Positions 1 through 9,797 of a stretch of DNA of 64,000 nt are shown piece by piece. The notes under the pieces are model-generated. The model did not search any database. It was not told the origin of the DNA and was given only the letters and a program-made list of their open reading frames with translations. Position numbers and translations under genes: made by a program. Source of the DNA: Enterobacter kobei (lineage in GTDB: Bacteria > Pseudomonadota > Gammaproteobacteria > Enterobacterales > Enterobacteriaceae). Location: the NCBI RefSeq assembly GCF_001729765.1, contig NZ_CP017181.1:1426001-1490000 (forward strand), in the 5' to 3' direction. Each line of letters starts with the position of its first letter. Positions within the stretch are counted from its first letter, which is position 1.

Positions 1-1149
1 CCGTGGATTTTTGACGGCGACACGCTCACGCAGTTTAAGGTCTGGGGGGAGGCGATAATCAACGGCACGCTGAATATCGCCGCGCTGCTGCTGGCCCCGA
101 TGATTGCCTGGTCGCTGGCGCGCAATAAAGATTTCGACAATCCGGTTTCGGCAGTGGTTATCGCCGTCAGCAGTTTTATCATCATGATGCCGATGCGCCT
201 GCAGTTGACGCCCGTCGGCAGTGAGACCACGGTGAACGTCACTCAGGTACTGACGTTCGCCAATATCGGCTCTACCGGGATTTTTGCCGGAGTGCTGATC
301 GGGCTACTCTCAACGGAGCTGTTTATTGCCATTTCGCGGCTAAAGGCGCTGCACATTTCGCTGGGGGAAAATGTGCCTCCGGCGGTGAGTAAATCCTTTA
401 CCGCGCTGATCCCAACCATTCTGACATTGTCAGTATTTGCCGTGCTGGCAGCACTGCTGGCAAACGTGCTGCACACGGACCTGATCCATCTCATCACGAC
501 CTTTATCCAGCAGCCGCTGCGGCTGATCAACACCAGCCTGCCGGGAACGATTTTTATCTACAGCTTCGGTAACTTCCTGTTCACGCTCGGGATTCATCAG
601 TCGGTGGTCAACAGCGTGGTACTGGAACCGTTCCTGCTGATCAACACCAACGAGAACATGCTGGCCTTTGCCAATGGCCAGCCCATCCCGCATATCATCA
701 ACAACATCTTCGTGCCGACGTTTGGAATGGTGGGCGGGACGGGCAGCACCATTTCGCTGCTGATCGCCATCTTTATCTTCTCCCGGCAGAAGTCGGCGAA
801 GCAGGTGGCGCGCCTGTCGCTGGCGCCCGGTTTATTCAACATCAACGAGCCGGTGATTTTTGGCCTGCCGATTGTCTTTAACCTGCCGCTGATGATCCCG
901 TTTGTGCTGTTGCCCGCGATTGGCATTTACGTTGCCTGGCTCTGCACCACGCTGGGGTTAATGTCGCGCTGCGTGGTGATGATCCCGTGGACCACGCCGC
1001 CGATTCTGAGCGCCTGGCTGGCCACGGCAGGGGACTGGCGGGCGGTGGTGGTGCAGTTGGCAATCATTGTTTTTGGTGTATTCTTCTACCTGCCTTTCCT
1101 CAAGATTGCCGAGCGAGTGGCGTTGAAAAACAGCGGGATAGAAAACTAA
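1..1149 (+). CDS. PTS lactose/cellobiose-family EIIC permease (5' end outside window)
   Basis: This is the C-terminal part (about 382 residues) of a phosphotransferase-system EIIC, the membrane subunit that moves a beta-glucoside or diacetylchitobiose-like sugar while it is phosphorylated. The frame is open from base 1, so the start lies upstream of the window. The protein is strongly hydrophobic with about eight membrane segments. It carries family blocks GIHQSVVNSV, GGTGSTISL and the very typical GLFNINEPVIFGLPIVFN, which lies in the sugar-binding half of EIIC(Lac/Cel) proteins. A GntR regulator follows 15 bp after the stop, so the two are probably co-transcribed and the regulator likely senses the phosphorylated sugar. 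The exact substrate cannot be read from sequence. Confidence 0.88.
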   Translation, partial: PWIFDGDTLTQFKVWGEAIINGTLNIAALLLAPMIAWSLARNKDFDNPVSAVVIAVSSFIIMMPMRLQLTPVGSETTVNVTQVLTFANIGSTGIFAGVLIGLLSTELFIAISRLKALHISLGENVPPAVSKSFTALIPTILTLSVFAVLAALLANVLHTDLIHLITTFIQQPLRLINTSLPGTIFIYSFGNFLFTLGIHQSVVNSVVLEPFLLINTNENMLAFANGQPIPHIINNIFVPTFGMVGGTGSTISLLIAIFIFSRQKSAKQVARLSLAPGLFNINEPVIFGLPIVFNLPLMIPFVLLPAIGIYVAWLCTTLGLMSRCVVMIPWTTPPILSAWLATAGDWRAVVVQLAIIVFGVFFYLPFLKIAERVALKNSGIEN

Positions 1150-1164
1150 CTGAAAGGAAGGACG

Positions 1165-1881
1165 ATGGCGGCGAAGTACATCACCATAGCGCGGGAAATT
1201 AAAAAACGCATTATCAGCCAGCAGTACGCCGCCAACGAACCCCTGCCGGACCAGTTTGCGCTGGCGGCGGAGTTCAGCACCAGCCGGATGACCATCCAGC
1301 AGGCGATGCGCCAGCTGATTGTCGAAGGTCTGGTTTATACCCGTCAGGGGCAGGGCACCTTTATCCGCAAAAACTTCCTTCAGCTTTCCCAGTGGGATCT
1401 CTCCGGCAGCGACTATTTTGGTGCCACCAAAACCTGGGAACATCTGGGTAAGGTCACGAGCCAGGTGGTGCATTTTGAACTGCGCTTCCCGAACGAGAAA
1501 GAGCAGGCGTCGCTGATGATTAATGCCGATGCCCCGGTCTATGACTTTATTCGCCTGCGTTTATTAAACGGTGAACCGATGTCGCTGGATTCAACGGTCA
1601 TGCCGATGACCCTGGTGCCCGGCCTGACGAAAAGCCATCTTGACGGTTCGGTGTTTCAGTATGTTCAGGAGACGCTGGGGCTGAAAATTATGGGGTCATA
1701 CAGGGTGGTGCGGGCGCTAAAACCCAATGCGCTGGACAGGCAACATCTGGTCTGCGAGGAAACCGATCCGGTGCTGGAGGTGGAGCAGGTCATTTATCTG
1801 GAAGATGGCACGCCGCTGGAATATGCCCACTGCCACTATCGGTACGACCACGGCGGGATCGTTATCGTGAATAACGGGTAA
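1165..1881 (+). CDS. GntR-family (HutC subfamily) transcriptional regulator with UTRA domain
   Basis: The protein has 238 residues. The N-terminal 70 residues form a GntR winged helix (ITIAREIKKRII...TSRMTIQQAMRQLIVEGLVYTRQGQGTFI). The rest is a UTRA effector-binding domain, with the typical strand DAPVYDFIRLRL and the C-terminal block PLEYAHCHYRYD. UTRA regulators usually repress sugar-uptake operons and respond to the phosphorylated sugar. The gene lies 15 bp after the EIIC gene with AAGGAAGG as ribosome binding site, which supports an autoregulated PTS operon. The ligand is unknown. A strong terminator follows directly after the stop codon. Confidence 0.88.
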   Translation: MAAKYITIAREIKKRIISQQYAANEPLPDQFALAAEFSTSRMTIQQAMRQLIVEGLVYTRQGQGTFIRKNFLQLSQWDLSGSDYFGATKTWEHLGKVTSQVVHFELRFPNEKEQASLMINADAPVYDFIRLRLLNGEPMSLDSTVMPMTLVPGLTKSHLDGSVFQYVQETLGLKIMGSYRVVRALKPNALDRQHLVCEETDPVLEVEQVIYLEDGTPLEYAHCHYRYDHGGIVIVNNG

Positions 1882-1913
1882 AAAAAAAGCGGGCATCGAA
1901 GCCCGCTTTTTTA
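1881..1913. terminator. Bidirectional rho-independent terminator
   Basis: A-run, stem GCGGGC, loop ATCGAA, stem GCCCGC, then a T-run. The A-run and T-run flank the hairpin symmetrically, so it can end both the PTS/GntR operon on the plus strand and ldtB on the minus strand. These two units converge here. Confidence 0.9.
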
Positions 1914-1923
1914 ATGCTCGTTA

Positions 1924-2844
1924 TTAGTTCAAACGCACCGGCATACCGGAGCGGTTCTGCACGGCCTGGTCAACGATGGTCGTTTCCACGTCAGGCTGAG
2001 AGGTCACCGCCTGCACCGCGCTGTTCAGCGTAACAGGGACGACTTCGTTGTTGTTGATCTGGTCTTCGCTGGTAGACAGCGGGTTGTGCACTTCAATGTA
2101 ACGGCTACCGTCTGGCTCAGTGGTGGCTTTTACCGGTTCGTTAATGAACTGCACGCGCGTACCGACCGGCACGTTTTCGAACAGGAACTTGATGTCGTCG
2201 TTACGCAGACGCACGCAGCCGTGGCTTACGCGCAGGCCGATACCGAAGTTGGCGTTGGTGCCGTGAATGGCGTACAGACGGCCAATGTACAGCGCGTACA
2301 GACCCATCGGGTTATCCGGGCCGGCTGGCACAACGGCTGGCAGCGGTTCGCCGGCAGCAATGTATTCTGCGTGCATTTTGGCGGTAGGGGTCCAGGTTGG
2401 GCCCGCTTTCTTACGCTCAACTTTGGTGGTCCAGTTCATTGGGGTGTCTTTACCCAGCTGGCCGATACCGATTGGCAGCACGATAACGGTGTTGGTGCCT
2501 TTCGGGTAGTAATACAGACGCATTTCGGCGCTGTTAATGACGATACCTTCATGAACGGTATCCGGCAGGATCAGCTGCTGAGGAATATTCAGTACGGTAC
2601 CCGCTTTTGGCAGATACGGGTCAACGCCCGGGTTTGCTTCCAGCATGTTGGACAGGCCCAGCTGGTACTGTGCGGCGAAATACTCCAGCGGCTGAGAGTT
2701 ACCTTCTGGTACCGTCACCACCTGGTTTTCGCCCACCAGACGGCTTCCGTCTGTCGGCAGGGGATACGTCACCGCAGACGCGGTCTTACAAAAACCTACT
2801 ACGGCTAACGCCGCCGCAAAAAGCGTTGTTAATTTCATGTTCAT
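1924..2844 (-). CDS. ldtB: L,D-transpeptidase LdtB (YbiS), Braun lipoprotein anchoring
   Basis: The protein has 306 residues, the same length as E. coli YbiS. It links the C-terminal lysine of Braun lipoprotein to meso-diaminopimelate in periplasmic peptidoglycan. A signal peptide ends near residue 24 (CKTASA). A LysM-like segment lies around residues 38-90. The YkuD catalytic domain spans about residues 98-235, with the hallmark HGTN (His194) and SHGCVRLRN (His208, catalytic Cys210). It is monocistronic, transcribed divergently from ybiT and ends at a shared terminator. LdtB has close paralogues (ErfK, YcfS). Its position next to ybiT and its near-identical sequence favour LdtB. Confidence 0.95.
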   Translation of the reverse strand: MNMKLTTLFAAALAVVGFCKTASAVTYPLPTDGSRLVGENQVVTVPEGNSQPLEYFAAQYQLGLSNMLEANPGVDPYLPKAGTVLNIPQQLILPDTVHEGIVINSAEMRLYYYPKGTNTVIVLPIGIGQLGKDTPMNWTTKVERKKAGPTWTPTAKMHAEYIAAGEPLPAVVPAGPDNPMGLYALYIGRLYAIHGTNANFGIGLRVSHGCVRLRNDDIKFLFENVPVGTRVQFINEPVKATTEPDGSRYIEVHNPLSTSEDQINNNEVVPVTLNSAVQAVTSQPDVETTIVDQAVQNRSGMPVRLN

Positions 2845-3066
2845 GTTGTGCGAGGTATCTAAGCCATTCAGGCGATGAGTTGATAAGTCTGAATCTATGA
2901 TGGGAGCGCATTATATGTGCATTCCCGCTCGCAGGGAATTCAGATGTGTACGAAATCACATTTTTTTCGATTTTGTTAAAGTTTAGTGGATTGCCGCAAC
3001 ACGGGATCTCAATTCGGAATTGTGGCATAATGCCGTGTTTATCACACTTTTCGCAGGAATCTCCCC
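2845..3066. promoter_or_regulatory. Divergent ldtB / ybiT intergenic region
   Basis: This 222-bp gap separates the divergent ldtB and ybiT genes and must hold both promoters. A possible -10 box for ybiT is CATAAT near 3026. The stretch 2945-2990 is AT-rich. No operator palindrome or hairpin stands out. Confidence 0.45.
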
Positions 3067-4662
3067 GTGTTAGTTACCAGCAACGTCACTATGCAGTTTG
3101 GCAGTAAGCCGCTGTTCGAAAACATTTCCGTCAAATTTGGCGGCGGCAACCGTTACGGCCTGATTGGTGCCAACGGTAGCGGAAAATCCACCTTTATGAA
3201 GATCCTCGGCGGCGACCTGGAGCCGACGCTTGGCAACGTGTCGCTCGATCCGAACGAGCGCATCGGTAAGCTGCGTCAGGATCAGTTCGCCTTCGAAGAG
3301 TTCACCGTGCTGGACACCGTGATCATGGGGCACGCGGAGCTGTGGGAAGTGAAGCAGGAGCGCGATCGCATTTACGCCCTGGCTGAAATGAGCGAAGAGG
3401 ACGGCTACAAAGTGGCCGAACTGGAAACGCATTACGGCGAGATGGATGGCTATTCAGCTGAAGCGCGTGCGGGCGAGCTGCTGCTGGGCGTGGGCATTCC
3501 TGTTGAACAGCATTACGGCCCGATGAGTGAAGTCGCGCCAGGCTGGAAGCTGCGTGTCCTGCTGGCGCAGGCGCTGTTCTCTAACCCGGACATCCTGCTT
3601 CTCGACGAACCAACGAACAACCTGGACATCGACACCATCCGCTGGCTGGAGCAGACGCTGAACGACCGCGACAGCACCATGATCATCATTTCGCACGACC
3701 GTCACTTCCTGAACATGGTCTGTACGCACATGGCGGATCTGGACTACGGCGAGCTGCGCGTGTACCCGGGCAACTACGACGAATACATGACGGCTGCGAC
3801 CCAGGCGCGTGAACGCCTGCTGGCCGACAACGCCAAGAAGAAAGCGCAGATTGCGGACCTGCAATCCTTCGTCAGCCGCTTCAGCGCGAACGCCTCTAAG
3901 TCTCGTCAGGCGACGTCCCGCGCCCGTCAGATCGACAAAATCAAGCTGGAAGAAGTCAAAGCTTCCAGCCGTCAGAACCCGTTCATCCGCTTCGAGCAGG
4001 ACAAGAAACTGTTCCGTAACGCGCTGGAAGTGGAAGCCCTTACCAAAGGCTTCGATGAAGGTCCGCTGTTTAAAAACTTCAACCTGCTGCTGGAAGTGGG
4101 CGAGAAGATTGCCATTCTGGGGGCCAACGGCGTGGGTAAATCCACCATGCTGAAAACCCTGGTGGGTGAACTGCAGCCGGACAACGGCACCGTGAAGTGG
4201 TCAGAAAATGCGCAGATTGGTTACTACGCGCAGGACCATGAATACGAGTTCGAAAACGACCTGACCGTGTTTGACTGGATGAGCCAGTGGAAGCAGGAAG
4301 GCGACGACGAGCAGGCGGTGCGTAGCATTCTGGGTCGTCTGCTGTTCAGTCAGGACGACATCAAAAAGCCGGCGAAAGTGCTGTCCGGTGGTGAAAAGGG
4401 TCGCATGCTGTTCGGCAAGCTGATGATGGAAAAACCCAATATTCTGGTAATGGACGAACCGACTAACCACCTGGATATGGAATCTATCGAATCGCTTAAC
4501 ATGGCGCTGGAGATGTATCAGGGCACGCTGATCTTCGTCTCTCACGACCGTGAATTCGTCAGCTCGCTGGCGACCCGCGTGATCGAAATTACGCCAGAGC
4601 GCGTGGTGGACTTCACCGGTAACTACGAAGATTACCTGCGCAGCAAAGGTATCGAGAGTTAA
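3067..4662 (+). CDS. ybiT: ABC-F family ATPase YbiT
   Basis: The protein has 531 residues (E. coli 530) with two ABC ATPase domains in one chain and no membrane segment, so it is a ribosome-associated ABC-F protein rather than a transporter. Domain 1 (about residues 1-250) has Walker [10 protein letters not shown] and Walker [13 protein letters not shown]. Domain 2 (about 320-531) has GANGVGKST, signature LSGGEKGR and [12 protein letters not shown]. The charged linker between them (about 250-310) is the expected P-site tRNA-interaction motif. Translation starts at GTG, which matches the start of the E. coli homologue. It is monocistronic and is followed by a REP and a second palindromic repeat. 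Confidence 0.95.
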   Translation: MLVTSNVTMQFGSKPLFENISVKFGGGNRYGLIGANGSGKSTFMKILGGDLEPTLGNVSLDPNERIGKLRQDQFAFEEFTVLDTVIMGHAELWEVKQERDRIYALAEMSEEDGYKVAELETHYGEMDGYSAEARAGELLLGVGIPVEQHYGPMSEVAPGWKLRVLLAQALFSNPDILLLDEPTNNLDIDTIRWLEQTLNDRDSTMIIISHDRHFLNMVCTHMADLDYGELRVYPGNYDEYMTAATQARERLLADNAKKKAQIADLQSFVSRFSANASKSRQATSRARQIDKIKLEEVKASSRQNPFIRFEQDKKLFRNALEVEALTKGFDEGPLFKNFNLLLEVGEKIAILGANGVGKSTMLKTLVGELQPDNGTVKWSENAQIGYYAQDHEYEFENDLTVFDWMSQWKQEGDDEQAVRSILGRLLFSQDDIKKPAKVLSGGEKGRMLFGKLMMEKPNILVMDEPTNHLDMESIESLNMALEMYQGTLIFVSHDREFVSSLATRVIEITPERVVDFTGNYEDYLRSKGIES

Positions 4663-4667
4663 AAAAA

Positions 4668-4700
4668 GCCGGGTGGCGGCTTAGCCTTACCCGGCCTACG
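4668..4700. repeat. REP element
   Basis: GCCGGGTGGCGG...CTTACCCGGCC is a classical enterobacterial REP palindrome. It lies directly after the ybiT stop codon and may act as a 3' mRNA stabiliser. Confidence 0.85.
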
Positions 4701-4707
4701 TTCCATT

Positions 4708-4753
4708 CCCTCTCCCTGTGGGAGAGGGTCAGGGTGAGGGCATCAGGCCGCAC
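4708..4753. repeat. Intergenic palindromic repeat (CCCTCTCCC type), copy 1
   Basis: CCCTCTCCC-TGT-GGGAGAGGG forms a near-perfect hairpin. A conserved tail GGGTGAGGGCATCAGGCCGCAC follows in the same order in the other copies (the tail is quoted here in parts: GGGTGAGGGCATC then AGGCCGCAC). Further copies lie at 16317-16368, 34451-34500 and 38087-38132. It is distinct from REP and ERIC. Confidence 0.75.
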
Positions 4754-7131
4754 TACACCACCCAATCACACCTTTCTTCACCATTCACCAGCAGCTTACG
4801 TTTTTCCCCCGTCGGTAACGACACCTTCAGCGCGTTCCATGCCGGACGATAATCACCGCGTGCACCGATGTTCAGGTTGACGGTTGCCCCGTCGCACACC
4901 ATTTCCCACGCCACCCACAGCGCATTGCCGTTCTGGTAGCCCCAGGACTCGCCGTCATCTTCAAACAGCAGGCCGGACGTGGTGCCGACGCCTTTCACCG
5001 GGAACAGCTTCAGCTCGCGGGTATCGTCTTTTTCGGCGCTCACGTGACGGATGCGCTCGCTGAGCGGCAGAGCGGCACCGGCGCGCACCAGCAGCGGCAG
5101 TTTCTCCAGCGGCGCGTCGAGGACGATCGCTTGCCCGCCAGCGAACCATTCGTGAGTGTAGAAATCGTACCAGCCGGTTTCGTTATCCGGCAGCCAGACG
5201 TGGCGTTTACGCTGCCCGGCCTCGACGATGCTGGCGACAAGGAGGTCGCGGCCCAGCAGGAAGTCATCGCACTCTTCGAAGGTCCGCGCGTCGTGCTCGT
5301 GGTCGAGGAAGGTCGGGCGCAGCATCGGTTCGTCGTCGGCGTGCGCCTGCCAGAGCAGGGTGTAGAGATAGGGCAGCAGACGGTAGCGCAGCTCAATCGC
5401 ACCGCGAATAGCGGGGGTGACGCCCGGGTACATCCACGGCTCGTTGACCGTGTGGTCATCGTTCCACGAGTGAATGGTAAAGCGCGGATGCATCACGCCG
5501 TTTTGCACCCAGCGCACGAACAGTTCGGCGTCTGGCTTGTCGCCGGAGAAACCGCCGACGTCGTGGCCGACGTTGAACAGCCCGGAGAGGCTCATGCCCA
5601 GCCCCATGCGGATGTTATAGCGCAGGGTATCCCAGTGAGTGCGGTTATCGCCGCTCCAGGTCTGGACGTAGCGCTGCATCCCGGCGCAGCCGGAGCGGGA
5701 AATGAGATACGGACGTTTTTCCGGCGCGAAACGCTGCTGCGCTTCCAGCGAGGCGCGCATCATCAGCAGCGGCATCACCGGGCGAATGTGTTTGATGGCA
5801 ATCTCTTTGCCGAAGCCAAAACAGCGTGCTTCCCCGTCCCATACTTCATATTCGTTGTTATCGTTCCAGGTCGAGTCTATCCCCATCTCCAGCAGCTGCG
5901 TGGTCACGCCGTTCTGCCACCACTGCACCGTCTGCGGGTTGGTGAAATCGAGATGCGATCCTTCGTCATCCCAGAAGCTGGAACGTTCAGGTACATCAGT
6001 TTCTGAGTCGCGAATGAACAGGCCACGTTCCGCCACTTCGTTATAGCGGGGATGATCCTGCAGCAGACACGGCTTGATGTTGGCGGCCAGCTTTAACCCG
6101 GCATCGTGGAACGCCTGGCTCATCACCTTCGGCTGCGGCACTTTGTCATGGTTCCAGTTAAAGACGTAGCGCTTGCCGTTAATGGAGGTATAGCCGGAGG
6201 AGAGCTGGAACGAGTCGCATGGAATCGCGTGTTCTTCACACAGGCGGATAAAGTTCATCAGCTGGTTTTGCGCGTCCGGCGCGTCGGTATAGTGCATGGT
6301 CGAGCCGCTGTAGCCCAGGCTCCATTTCGGTCCGAACAGCGTTTTCCCGGTCAGGCGCACGAAGGCTTTGGTGACGTCCAGTACGCGCTTGCCGGTAAAG
6401 ATGTAGTAATCGATATCGCCCGCTTCCGCCTGCCAGCGCCGATAGGCGGTGTGGTAGTTGTCGATCTCGTTGCCCAGATCCAGCCAGCAGCTGCTCAGGT
6501 TATCGTAGAACAGGCCGTAGCTCACGTCGTCGCGACGGGTGAGGGTGAACGGAATGTGCTTGTACAGCGGGTCGGTGCTGGCGGCGTTGTAGCCCATCGC
6601 ATCCAGGTTGCGCATCTCGTAGCGTTTACCGTTGCGCTGTAGATCGCCCGCTTTCTCGCCCAGCCCGTAGAAACGTTCGTCCTTGCGACGGCTCAGATAG
6701 TGCGCCACGCCGTCACCGTGCGCGTTCAGCAGGTACGCACTGGTCGGACGGTCATTGACCAGCGGCTGCCACTCGCCTGCGTCATTGCGGTAGTGCCACT
6801 CCAGCCACAGGGGCTGGTGGACGGTCACCCGAAGCTGCTCCGTCGCCACCGTCACGGTATTTTCCTGCCGCGTCAGCGTCCAGGCCGGGCAGGTAAAGCC
6901 ACTGACATCGTCACGACGGCGACCTTCCCACGGCACGTCTTGCGCCGGGGCGATGCTCCAGGTGCGGTCCAGCGCCAGTTCACCTTTGCGTTTGATCAGC
7001 ACGCGGAACAGGTTCTCTTCCAGCACATACAGGCACAGGCGGTGCTGGTTATCCACCAGCAGTTCCAGATGGTTTGCCGACTGCGTATCAACGGTCCAGT
7101 TTTTCAGGGTTTTCATATGCGATACATCCAC
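4753..7131 (-). CDS. Glycoside hydrolase family 31 (alpha-glucosidase/alpha-xylosidase type)
   Basis: The protein has about 792 residues and is predicted to be cytoplasmic, with no signal peptide. It has the GH31 layout: an N-terminal beta-sandwich (about 1-250), a TIM barrel (about 265-620) with nucleophile Asp424 in TWNDNNE and proposed acid/base Asp495 in WSGDN, then C-terminal beta domains. The block FNVGHDVGGFSG is typical of the family. It retains an alpha-linked glycoside-cleaving role; the exact substrate is not evident. The first codon lies 2 bp after the stop of the upstream MFS gene, so the two form an operon. An alternative start is Met6 (7116). E. coli K-12 has no gene here, so the pair is an accessory sugar-use module. 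Confidence 0.9.
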   Translation of the reverse strand: MDVSHMKTLKNWTVDTQSANHLELLVDNQHRLCLYVLEENLFRVLIKRKGELALDRTWSIAPAQDVPWEGRRRDDVSGFTCPAWTLTRQENTVTVATEQLRVTVHQPLWLEWHYRNDAGEWQPLVNDRPTSAYLLNAHGDGVAHYLSRRKDERFYGLGEKAGDLQRNGKRYEMRNLDAMGYNAASTDPLYKHIPFTLTRRDDVSYGLFYDNLSSCWLDLGNEIDNYHTAYRRWQAEAGDIDYYIFTGKRVLDVTKAFVRLTGKTLFGPKWSLGYSGSTMHYTDAPDAQNQLMNFIRLCEEHAIPCDSFQLSSGYTSINGKRYVFNWNHDKVPQPKVMSQAFHDAGLKLAANIKPCLLQDHPRYNEVAERGLFIRDSETDVPERSSFWDDEGSHLDFTNPQTVQWWQNGVTTQLLEMGIDSTWNDNNEYEVWDGEARCFGFGKEIAIKHIRPVMPLLMMRASLEAQQRFAPEKRPYLISRSGCAGMQRYVQTWSGDNRTHWDTLRYNIRMGLGMSLSGLFNVGHDVGGFSGDKPDAELFVRWVQNGVMHPRFTIHSWNDDHTVNEPWMYPGVTPAIRGAIELRYRLLPYLYTLLWQAHADDEPMLRPTFLDHEHDARTFEECDDFLLGRDLLVASIVEAGQRKRHVWLPDNETGWYDFYTHEWFAGGQAIVLDAPLEKLPLLVRAGAALPLSERIRHVSAEKDDTRELKLFPVKGVGTTSGLLFEDDGESWGYQNGNALWVAWEMVCDGATVNLNIGARGDYRPAWNALKVSLPTGEKRKLLVNGEERCDWVV

Positions 7132-7133
7132 TA

Positions 7134-8435
7134 TCAGGCGCGCTTGGCGCGACGTTCAGCAATAAATGCTACCAGGAAGACAGCGCCAATCAGGTCAAAG
7201 AAGCCCATGGCAATAAAGAGCGGGTTAAAGCCGATTTTGTCGGCGGTCACACCGATTAACAGCGAGAACAGGAAGCTGGCGATCCACGCCGCCGAGCCGC
7301 GCATGCCGTTGACGGTCGCCATCTGGCCCTTATCAAACGACTCCACGACCAGGGCGCTGAGCATGCAGGAGATAATCTGGTGCCCAAAGCCGCCGATGGA
7401 GATCAGCACGATGGTGATATACGGATCGCGGGTAATGGCGACAATGCCCAGAGAAATCATCAGAAACGCGCCGGTGACGGAGCTGGCGACGACGGAGTTA
7501 ACGCGGGAGCAGCCGAACAGGCGGGTGTACAATCGCGTCAGGTAGCCACTTGCCACGCTGCCGAGGTCAGCAGCGAGGAATGGCAGCCAGGCGAACATCG
7601 CAATCTGCTTCAGGTCCATGTCGTGTTCTTTGGCGAGATACAGCGGCACCCAGAAGCTCAACACCGCCCAGGCCGGTTCCGCCATAAAGGCCGGGATGGC
7701 GATACCGTAGAAACGTTTGTTTTTCGAGACGGTTTTCAGTGCGGTCAGGAACGGCAGTTTGACCGCAGGCGGTTCGTTATCCTGCTTGATAAATGCCAGC
7801 TCATCCTTGCTCAGGTTCGGGTGCTGCTCCGGGTTGTGGTAGAACGCCCACCAGAGGATCACCCACAGCAGCGCCAGCACGCCGGTAAACATAAACGCAC
7901 CCTGCCAGCCAAACGACGCGTGAGCAAAGTAGATAATTGGCGGGGCCAGCATCGCACCGATGGAGAAGCCCACGCCCGCCCAACCGGCGGCAACAGGACG
8001 TTCCGATTTCGGGAACCATTCACCGATGGTTTTGGCGTTCGCCGGGGTTGCGGCGGCCTCAGAGGCCCCCATAAAGAAGCGCAGGATAGCCAGGTGCAGC
8101 CAGCTTCCGGCCCCCGCGTGGAAGATACACATCAGCGCCCAGATCCCGGCGCAGACCATAAAGCCAATCTTCAGGCCGATGACGTCAATCAGCCAGCCGC
8201 ACAGGGGCTGGAAAATGGTGTAGGCGATCTGGAATGCGCCGACGATCCAGGAGTATTGCTCGGTGGTGATCCCGAGGCTCTCTTTCAGTTCCGGCGCGAG
8301 GATCCCCAATGAGTTTCGGGTTATGTAGTTAACGGTGACGCCCAGTAAAAACAGCACCAGCACGTACCAGCGCAGGTTCTTGATGACGCGACGGGTTTTG
8401 CTTCTCGCAACGGTGTTATTGATGTCCTGACTCAT
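7134..8435 (-). CDS. MFS transporter, anion:cation symporter type (hexuronate/glycoside uptake)
   Basis: The protein has about 433 residues and twelve predicted membrane segments. The N-terminal part (NYITRNSLGILAPELKESLGIT) and the block MGASEAAATPANAKTIGEWFP resemble ExuT/GudP-like sugar-acid transporters. ATG 8435 is preferred over GTG 8447 because GGAGAG stands at proper distance. The gene precedes the GH31 glycosidase in an operon, so it probably imports the glycoside or sugar acid that the enzyme hydrolyses. A LacI regulator is divergent from it. The transported compound cannot be named from sequence. Confidence 0.88.
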   Translation of the reverse strand: MSQDINNTVARSKTRRVIKNLRWYVLVLFLLGVTVNYITRNSLGILAPELKESLGITTEQYSWIVGAFQIAYTIFQPLCGWLIDVIGLKIGFMVCAGIWALMCIFHAGAGSWLHLAILRFFMGASEAAATPANAKTIGEWFPKSERPVAAGWAGVGFSIGAMLAPPIIYFAHASFGWQGAFMFTGVLALLWVILWWAFYHNPEQHPNLSKDELAFIKQDNEPPAVKLPFLTALKTVSKNKRFYGIAIPAFMAEPAWAVLSFWVPLYLAKEHDMDLKQIAMFAWLPFLAADLGSVASGYLTRLYTRLFGCSRVNSVVASSVTGAFLMISLGIVAITRDPYITIVLISIGGFGHQIISCMLSALVVESFDKGQMATVNGMRGSAAWIASFLFSLLIGVTADKIGFNPLFIAMGFFDLIGAVFLVAFIAERRAKRA

Positions 8436-8705
8436 TTTACTCTCCACAAGACGGACGCTAAGGGGACGGAGGTTCAGGTGTCACACAGATTGTTATGCCT
8501 TTGATTTCTATCCGTTTAGAATGCTTAAGTTGCTATACAACTAGTATGGAAGTTGTGTGACAAGTTCACCTTAAGGGAGAAAATGAGTGGGCAATAGTGG
8601 ATTTTGTGCAAAGTTTCTCATAACGGGTGCAAACCCTCTGGCATGATGGTCGTTATGCCCGTTATTACCTGACAGATACGCTATGAAAATTTTTTCATTT
8701 CGCAA
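8436..8705. promoter_or_regulatory. Divergent control region of the GH31 operon, with candidate operator
   Basis: The 270-bp region between the MFS transporter (minus) and the LacI regulator (plus) is AT-rich. An inverted repeat AGTTG-CTATA-CAACT lies at 8528-8542, and a related half-site AGTTG occurs at 8551-8555. It is a reasonable but unproven operator for the adjacent regulator. Confidence 0.4.
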
Positions 8706-9797
8706 ATGGAGCCAGATCACAAAATGGACAAAAGGCTAAAAATCACCGAAATCGCCGCCCGTACGCAACTCTCTATCAGTACCGTTTCCCGCGTGCTGGC
8801 GGGCAAAGCGAACACCAGCGAAAAAGCGCGTGCAAAGGTGCTGGCGTGCGCACGGGAGCTGGGGGTGATGGATGGCATGGCGGCGGGGCGTCTGCTGCTT
8901 AACAGCCTGGTGGTTTTTGCTCCCCAGCGAGCCTTTGACGAGCGGTCCGACATCTTTTACTACCGCGTGATCCAGAGCGTCAGCAAAGGGCTGGCTTCGC
9001 ACGAGGTTCGGCTACGCTACTGTGCGCTGGAGGAGAACGACAGCGACGCGCAGCTTTTTCTGGCACGCATGAACGAGCCGGATACCCAGGCAGCCATTCT
9101 GCTCGGTATTGACGATCCGCATATCCACGATCTGGCGGTGGACGTGGGGAAACCCTGCATGCTGATTAACTGCCGTGACCGCCACATGCGTCTGCCTGCC
9201 GTAGCACCGGACCATCGCGCCATTGGCGAGCGGGCGGCGGAATACCTGTTCGAAATGGGACACCGCGACGTGATGAACGTGCTGTGCCTGCGCCGTTACA
9301 CCATGGAGCTGCGCCTGGCAGGGATCCGCGACGCGTGGCACGCCCATAACCTGACGTTCAGCGACAAGCGCGATCTGCTGGTGGTGCCGAGCTTTAGCGC
9401 ACGCGAAACGGAACAGCTGGTTAGCGAGTGGCTTAACCAGCAGAAGGGAAAAGATCTGCCCACCGCGTTTTTGGTCGGCGGCGACTTTATGGCGGCGGGC
9501 ACCATCAGCGCTTTGCAGAAACAGGGATTGCGGGTACCGCAGGACGTTTCCGTCATGAGCATCGACGGCTTTAATCTGGCGGCGATTCAGGATGTGCCCC
9601 TGACGGCAGTGCATGTCCCGCGTGATGAACTGGGAACGGAAGCGGTACATATGCTCCAGCAGCGGCTGATGCGCCCGGACGCCCCGGTGGGAACCTTGCT
9701 GCTGAACGGCACGTTGACCGTGCGGGAATCGGTACGGCGGATACGTCAGGGGAAACGACGCACCGCCGTTGAGCGGGAAGGGCTGTACGACAGTTAA
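8706..9797 (+). CDS. LacI-family transcriptional regulator
   Basis: The protein has 363 residues. The N-terminal HTH is typical of the LacI family: KITEIAARTQLSISTVSRVLAG, quoted in parts as KITEIAARTQ and LSISTVSRVLAG. The hinge helix is replaced by a divergent segment (GVMDGMAAGRLLLNS). A periplasmic-binding-protein-like effector domain follows, with VSVMSIDGFNLA near the C-terminus. The start could also be ATG 8724, because neither start has a strong ribosome binding site. It is divergent from the MFS-GH31 operon and is likely its local regulator. Its stop codon overlaps the convergent ybiU stop by three bases. Confidence 0.9.
   Translation: MEPDHKMDKRLKITEIAARTQLSISTVSRVLAGKANTSEKARAKVLACARELGVMDGMAAGRLLLNSLVVFAPQRAFDERSDIFYYRVIQSVSKGLASHEVRLRYCALEENDSDAQLFLARMNEPDTQAAILLGIDDPHIHDLAVDVGKPCMLINCRDRHMRLPAVAPDHRAIGERAAEYLFEMGHRDVMNVLCLRRYTMELRLAGIRDAWHAHNLTFSDKRDLLVVPSFSARETEQLVSEWLNQQKGKDLPTAFLVGGDFMAAGTISALQKQGLRVPQDVSVMSIDGFNLAAIQDVPLTAVHVPRDELGTEAVHMLQQRLMRPDAPVGTLLLNGTLTVRESVRRIRQGKRRTAVEREGLYDS

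Noticed and set aside
5044..6006. 320-codon open frame opposite the GH31 gene
   Set aside because: Antisense shadow of a confidently identified enzyme; no ribosome binding site or recognisable domain.
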